The notes below the pieces were generated by a model. It was given only the letters and a program-made list of their open reading frames with translations. It was not told where the DNA came from and did not search any database. From NCBI RefSeq assembly GCF_017591425.1, contig NW_024466599.1, positions 56,681,501-56,745,500 on the forward strand: a stretch of DNA of 64,000 nt, in the 5' to 3' direction. Shown piece by piece: positions 58,738 to 64,000 of this stretch. Source of the stretch: Ochotona curzoniae (taxonomy: Eukaryota; Chordata; Mammalia; Lagomorpha; Ochotonidae). A program made the position numbers and the translations under genes. The first letter of the stretch is position 1; each line of letters opens with the position of its first letter.

Positions 58738-59438
58738 ACTATTTGATTTATGTGAAAGGCAAAGTAAGGGAAGGGGAGAGGCAGGGAGGACAAGGGAAAA
58801 GAGAGACGCAGAAAGAGTCTCTTCAGTGTTTTTATTCATTCCCCTAATGGCCACAATGGCTGGGGACTGACCAATCCCAACACGGGAGCTTCTAATTCCA
58901 TATAAATAGTTTTTTATGGGGTATCTCCCACATGAGATGTTGGATCTAAAAACTAGGACCCATTTCTACTGCCTTTTCCAGGATTACTATCTAGAGTAGT
59001 ACCTGGATCCAAACTATAGCAGCTTGGGGCCTGACATGGTAAATTAGCGGCTAAAGACCTCACCTTGAATGTGCTGGGATCCCAAATGAGCACTGGTTCT
59101 AATCCTGGCAACCCTGCTTCCCATCCAATTCCCTGCTTGCATCCTGGGAAAGCATTCGAGGACAACCCAAAGCCTTAGGACCCTGCACATGTGTGGGAGA
59201 CCTGGAGGAAGTTCCAGGATCCTGGCTTTGGTTTGTCTCAGCACCAGCCATTGCAGTCACATGGGGAGTGAATCAAAGGATGCAAGATCTTCCTCTCTGT
59301 CTCTCCTCCTCTCTATATATCTGATTTTCCAATAAAAATAGATAAATCTTTCTGTAAAGAGTGTAGCAGCCTGGATTTGAAGCTATGCATGTATGGAATG
59401 TCAGTATTATTACCTGTGGCTTAACCCATTGCATCAAA
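58738..59438 (-). mobile_element. Old C-type SINE, split by a younger SINE
   Basis: Parts 58738-59025 and 59361-59438 are the two halves of one minus-strand copy ('ttcattcccctaatggccac', 58836-58855; 'tggcttaacccattgcatc' at the head). Worn throughout. Confidence 0.7.
59026..59360 (+). mobile_element. C-type SINE nested in an older one
   Basis: GGGGCCTGACATGG head, B box GGTTCTAATCC (59094-59104) intact, tail CCAATAAAAATAGATAAATC. Likely target duplication TATAGCAGCTT (59015-59025) and TGTAGCAGCCT (59362-59372), two mismatches, so it is older than the nested copy at 59993. Confidence 0.93.
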
Positions 59439-59711
59439 ACAGACTGACTAAATTGTTTCCTAATAGCAGAAATGGTTTTGGTGTATTCTCCAATTTATTA
59501 TAACAGAATACAAATGGATTTACTTTAAAAAGATGTTGGTTTAATTTCTTCATGCTCAATTTATATTAATCAGGTATTAATTCAATAAAATGGCTATTGA
59601 TATTATATGAAGATTTCCAATATTCTTTAAATAAAAGAGATCTGACTTGTATCTTGCAGTATTTGTCACAAAAATTTATGTCCTAAATTGGTTTTCACAT
59701 ACACAGTTCAT

Positions 59712-60360
59712 TTTACTTATTTTGAAGGCAGAGAGACAGAGACAAGGCAGCTATCTTGTAATGACTGGTATGCTAACCAGATACCTACAATAGCTGGGAT
59801 TTAAATAAGCTGCAGCAAGGAGCCAGGAATCAGGAACTCAATTGTTCTTTTCTTGCGGATGAGAGGAACTCAACTACTTGCCATCACCTCCTGCCACCCA
59901 CTGTGTGCATTAGTAGGAAGATGGAACCAGGAGTAGAGCCAGGATTCAAATCCATAGGCTTCCGTTATGGATACGGACATACCAAGTAACATTTTTTTTA
60001 AAGATTTATTTTTATTACTTTTTCATTGGAAAGGCGGATATACAGAGAGGAGAGACAGAGAGGAAGATCTTCCCTCCGATGATTCACTCCCCAAGTGAGC
60101 GCAACGGCCGATACTATGCCAATCCAAAGCCAGGAGCCTCTTCCGGGTCTCCCACACGGGTGCAGGGTCCCAAAGCTTTGGGCCGTCCTGGACTGCTTTC
60201 CCAGGCCACAGGCAGGGAGCTGGAAAGGAAGCGGGGCTGCCGGGATTAGAACCGGCGCCCATATGGGATCCCGGGCGTACAAGGAGAGGACCTTAACCAC
60301 TTGTGCCACCGCGCTGGGCCCATACCAAGTAACATATTTAACCACTATGCCAAATGCCTG
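59712..60360 (-). mobile_element. Old C-type SINE (rabbit-like form), split by a young SINE
   Basis: Body 59712-59977 ('aaggcagagagacagagaca', 'tgcattagtaggaagatgga', 'gattcaaatccataggct') and head 60336-60360 ('aaccactatgccaaatgcc'). This is the oldest subfamily type in the window. Confidence 0.8.
59993..60320 (-). mobile_element. Young C-type SINE nested in an older one
   Basis: Nearly identical to 27575 and 63738. The target duplication CATACCAAGTAACAT (59978-59992 and 60321-60335) is perfect. B box and T-rich 3' end are intact. Minus-strand frames of up to 138 codons are SINE-derived. Confidence 0.98.
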
Positions 60361-62264
60361 ATAATGTATGTATTTTTTATAAATACTTTCTTTTTGTGTG
60401 TGTATAGGATACATTCTAATAGATTATTATATGACAGGGTAGGGATCAAGTCATTGCATGTAATGTAAAAAAAGCACAGATTTAGTTATTAAATAAAATT
60501 ATGCTTACAAATTTGCATAGTCACAAACCTTCAGATTTTTTTTTCAAATGTTTTTTACTCAGATACTTAAAATAGATAAAATAGAAAATGTTAACCTGAA
60601 CTACTCCTAAAAATGTGTTTTGGCATTTGACAAATGTATTTGGTTTTCTTATTTCTAGGGAGCAAAACTACAGAAATAAATGAAAACAGAAACGTCAATT
60701 ACCATCAGAAAACCTGATACATGATTTAACTTTTAATTCTCATCTTAATTATATAGATATTTCCAATGACTATAAAAATGTACCTCATAAACTTGCTTAA
60801 AGAAACCTTCAGTCTACAGGTTTGAATAGATACATACAAATACATTATAAGAAACACATATGCATGAACATGTGGATGTGTATAAGACTCAACACACACA
60901 GACATGCATGTCACAGCACGGAGACCAGAATTACTATAAGTATTTCTTTTCTATTCATGTAAGATGGAAAACACATTCTTACCAGGAAAGAAACTCAGTA
61001 AATATTTTGAATGAATGAATGACTACATATTGTTTTTCTTCACTTGAGATTAGACTAGGTAAATAGCACCATCTATGTAACAATCCCTATAAAAATGTCA
61101 TGCATTAGGATTTAATTTTTAAATAGGTCCCTGTCTAAAGCTTCAACATTATGGAAACCAAATCTATAAGGCTGGCACCATTAACCCCACACAGTCATTA
61201 GCATAACTATTTGGGACAAAACAAAAAGTATTTTACAGGGATTTCGCACAATTACAAAGCAAGAGTTAAGTTCTTATTAAAAAGAGATTTCAAAGATTTA
61301 TTTCAAAGGCTGCACAAAAGATTATGTGGTCTGCAAAGGCTTGTTGTACTGTTTGTTGTAATATGATTGTGTTTGATTTTCGTTTTACTGAAGAGCAATT
61401 CTGATATAGCTTTAACACTAATTTGTCCAAATCAGGATTTATACTGCAAAACATTTATCTGAAGACCTACATACTCATGAATTAAATGTTTATACCCCTT
61501 CAACATATATGAAACTCTTCTTGGTCATGAAGGTAGAGAACTCAGAAACAGTATTAATGTCGTTTCAATACTTAGGAAAGAGGATATTTCCTCTCTGCTG
61601 TCAGCCAAAGACCTTATTAGAAGAAGCCAGCTGTCTGCACCCTCAAATAGTGTGCTTAGCACAAGTGAACCATGCCATCCTCCTCTCACTCAACCTCCCC
61701 AGGACTGCGCTGTACTTCTGCCTGTACAGAAGCTCATGTCCTGCAATCTGTCAAAAGGTATGTAACTGTGAAATTCAGACTAAGTAGTATTTATCTTCAT
61801 TTTGTGTGCGATATGTATTTACAAAATTTTAAGCTTTCCTCTAATAAAATAAATGTTGTTTAGAAAAATTTCCATAGCAGAAAGAATACAAAAGGAATCA
61901 AAACTTAAGTACAATTTATTCTAACACAAATGATGAATTGATAAATTTGCCCCAAACATCCATTTTCTTCAACAGTTTCATTGATCCAGACAATTAATTA
62001 CATTATGTTCTGAGTAAAATTCTAATGTTATTTTATTTCTAGCATATATTTCTTCAACCTCCTCATTAAAACAAAAAATTTAAAGCAGGGGACAGTAAAG
62101 TACCCGCAGTACTTTATTTTGAAAGTCAACCTTTTCAACAATATCCACCTTCCTATCACACATATCAATGAATTTCTCCTAGCAAAATGAACATATTCAT
62201 CCATTTTATCATAATTCTATGTGTTATATATATATAAACCTCTCTATAAACCTTTCCACGGTTA
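60361..62264. other. Unassigned DNA with an exon-like segment
   Basis: Around 60990-61020 'cagtaaatattttgaatgaa' resembles an L2 end. The interval 61605-61757 is splice-bounded and open in two frames (see separate entry). The remainder is AT-rich. Confidence 0.45.
61605..61757 (+). other. Exon-like segment, unproven
   Basis: It follows a strong pyrimidine tract ending TTTCCTCTCTGCTGTCAG (61587-61604) and precedes AAAAG|GTATGT (61753-61763). The 153-base interval is 51 codons long, is open in frame 1 and also in frame 3, and is richer in GC than its flanks. I recognise no protein family in either frame. Chance is a serious alternative in a 64 kb window. Confidence 0.25.
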
Positions 62265-62420
62265 AGAGTAATGATGATCATGAAGGTAATACAAATTGCT
62301 ACTATCTAAGACACTTTGCTTCATATTTTACCTGTACATATTTTGCAAAAGCATCTCATAAGAGAAGTATACCTATCTGCAGCTTGTAAATGAGAAAATG
62401 GAGTGTTAGGAAACAGCTCT
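62265..62420 (-). mobile_element. MIR-like fragment
   Basis: The plus strand shows 'gctactatctaagacacttt' (62298-62317), then 'ttgcaaaagcatctcataag' and 'gcttgtaaatgagaaaatgg' (62383-62402), in the order of an antisense MIR. Ancient and incomplete. Confidence 0.5.
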
Positions 62421-63599
62421 CATCAAAATGTCATCAAGTGTCAGGTCTGGCAACCAATCTGCATCTCTGTAACTAAATATGTTGAATTCCTCAAGTCACA
62501 CACCTATTAAGTATGACTTTCAAAACAATGACAGTGTCACTTCAGTGAGGTGTAGAAAGTGAAGGAGCAGGAAAATCACAAGCTGCCATGTGAACTAAAT
62601 TAATTTAAAATTTTATGGCTTAATGAACTGAAACTGCAGTTAACAGAACAACAGTCAAGTTCTGAAAACTGCCTGGATGACAGTGACACAAGAAAGATGA
62701 GTTTACATATAATCCCAACTTGCTCCACAAAATGGCTATACCCAAAAGTAGCATGAGTGTTTTTATACAGATCACAAAAACGTTACTTCCTCCCCATATG
62801 TACACCTTCCTTCCAAAACACCCTGAATAAAACTACTCTGACTTCAGAAGATAATGCAAGGAATCTGAAAGGGATTTGTTCATAATTTATCTCTTTGTGA
62901 TGGTGCACCAAGGGCTAGATATATTAAAAGGAAAATGAAAAATAATAACAAATGAACATGTTCTTTGTAGGTGTGCTCCATGTGTACTTAAGTCCTATTC
63001 TTGACTAAATCTCATCCATTTAACACTTGCATCTACAGAAAAAATATAGGACTTTTCTTGAAGATCATATTTCCCAAGCTTTTTTGACTTGACTCCATGT
63101 CTTTATTTCCCAACACTGAAGGCATTTGAATATGTAAACACCATTTGACACTTAAGAAATCAATAAACATAATGGAGAGGTAATATTTTTTATAAAATAT
63201 GCTGACAACATGACGTATAAAACTTTAAAGTCAGGCTCCATTCTAGCACCTTTGTCTTAAGAACCTCTGCTATCCTCACAGAAAGCCTTATTAATATTTT
63301 TATTTATAGAGTTAGCAGAAAAAAATCTCAAATCATTTTAGGTGAATAAAGCTGTATTTCCTTGAGAAAAACAGTCAATAGTTCTAACTCTCAAAAAATT
63401 AAAAATGTAAAAACTTAAAATGTAATATACATAAATGTATTATATATTTATTTTCTCACTTATAATGTATTAAGATAAAATGCTTTCATTTTATTGTTTG
63501 ATCATTTAATAAACACATTATCAAAATATAAAGTATTATGATTTCCCTTAAATTCCATCAAATATCTTCTCAATTCACTCCAATTGGAAAAAAATCTGT
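62421..63599. other. Unassigned AT-rich DNA
   Basis: No repeat family recognised. A TATA-rich stretch lies at 63420-63455. Confidence 0.5.
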
Positions 63600-63735
63600 T
63601 TCTCTTTTAAAATTTTATCTGTATATTTTCTAGAATTTCATAGAAATGTGATTATACAATATGTCTCTGGAGTTTGTCTTTGAGGCATATGTTTATATTC
63701 ATCCATGTTTCTGCAGCCATCAGTGCTGTGTTCAA
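63600..63735 (-). mobile_element. Old L1M fragment
   Basis: Antisense blocks 'agaatttcatagaaatgtga' (63632-63651), 'ttatattcatccatgtttct' and 'gcagccatcagtgctgtgttc' match the L1M region preceding the ORF2 C-terminal end. A young SINE has inserted at its edge. Confidence 0.7.
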
Positions 63736-63737
63736 CA

Positions 63738-64000
63738 TTTTTTTTTATTTTTTTTTTTAAAGATTTATTTTTATTATTTTTTCATTGGAAAGGCGGATAT
63801 ACAGAGAGGAGAGACAGAGAGGAAGTTCTTCCGTCCGATGATTCACTCCCCAAGTGAGCACAACGGGCCAATACTATGCCGATCCGAAGCCAGGAGCCTC
63901 TTCCAGGTCTCCCACACGGGTGCAGGGTCCCAAAGCTTTGGGCCGTCCTGGACTGCTTTCCCAGGCCACAGGCAGGGAGCTGGAAGGGAAGCAGGGCTGC
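63738..64000 (-). mobile_element. Young C-type SINE, cut by the window edge
   Basis: The tail and most of the body are present; the B box and head lie beyond base 64000. The sequence is nearly the same as the copies at 27575 and 59993. Confidence 0.97.

Noticed and set aside
59998..60414. 138-codon minus-strand open frame and similar frames at 15160-15578, 21750-22196, 27534-27952 and 30199-30594
   Set aside because: All lie in young C-type SINEs. The same peptide strings recur at each copy, which identifies them as SINE translations.
1..64000. CRISPR arrays, bacterial operons or ribosome binding sites
   Set aside because: The SINE, L1, MIR and MER5 content shows nuclear mammalian DNA; no regularly spaced short repeats with unique spacers are present.

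Overview
This window is non-coding mammalian DNA and I found no gene I can support. It is AT-rich and has no long open frames of coding character. It is filled with tRNA-derived SINEs that carry a lagomorph C-repeat plan: GGGCCCGGC head, GGTTCTAATCC B box, and a CCAATAAAAATAAA tail. The SINE body matches my memory of pika (Ochotona) copies better than rabbit or hare copies. I therefore suggest a pika, or at least a lagomorph; this rests on memory of the families, not on a search.

About 37 SINE copies lie on both strands and fall into age layers. A young layer has crisp B boxes and, for most copies, visible target-site duplications: 15163, 18120, 21778, 27575, 30227, 54378, 59993, and 63738, which runs off the right edge. 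An older, worn layer includes 9466, 12475, 17214, 35504, 35944 and 43350. In three places a young copy sits inside an old one (54378, 59026, 59993), which gives an internal relative chronology.

LINE-1 remnants are the second component. Old L1M-type 3' pieces lie at 5900-6262, 14362-15152, 42612-42800, 44447-45090, 53935-54130 and 63600-63735, and an L1 ORF1-region piece at 21500-22210. A second set (about 1515-2040, 5441-5810, 7515-7705, 19320-19540, 22985-23960 and 51085-51830) shares a distinctive 3' end. In two copies the sense end of ORF2 is joined to an inverted piece of the ORF2 linker region, which is joined in turn to a G-rich 3' UTR. Two more copies preserve the inner junction. This repeated inversion is the most unusual structure in the window. 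Minor components are two related solo-LTR-like copies (4340-4725 and 50047-50400), one other possible LTR, a MER5A-like DNA transposon (49414-49565), MIR-like fragments, and microsatellites, including a 314-base almost pure purine tract at 34491-34804.

The rest is long stretches of AT-rich single-copy DNA, as expected for an intergenic desert or a very long intron. Three short segments have splice-like borders. The best is 61605-61757, but I call none of them an exon. All longer open frames fall in SINEs, in the purine tract, in other repeats, or in unassigned AT-rich DNA.
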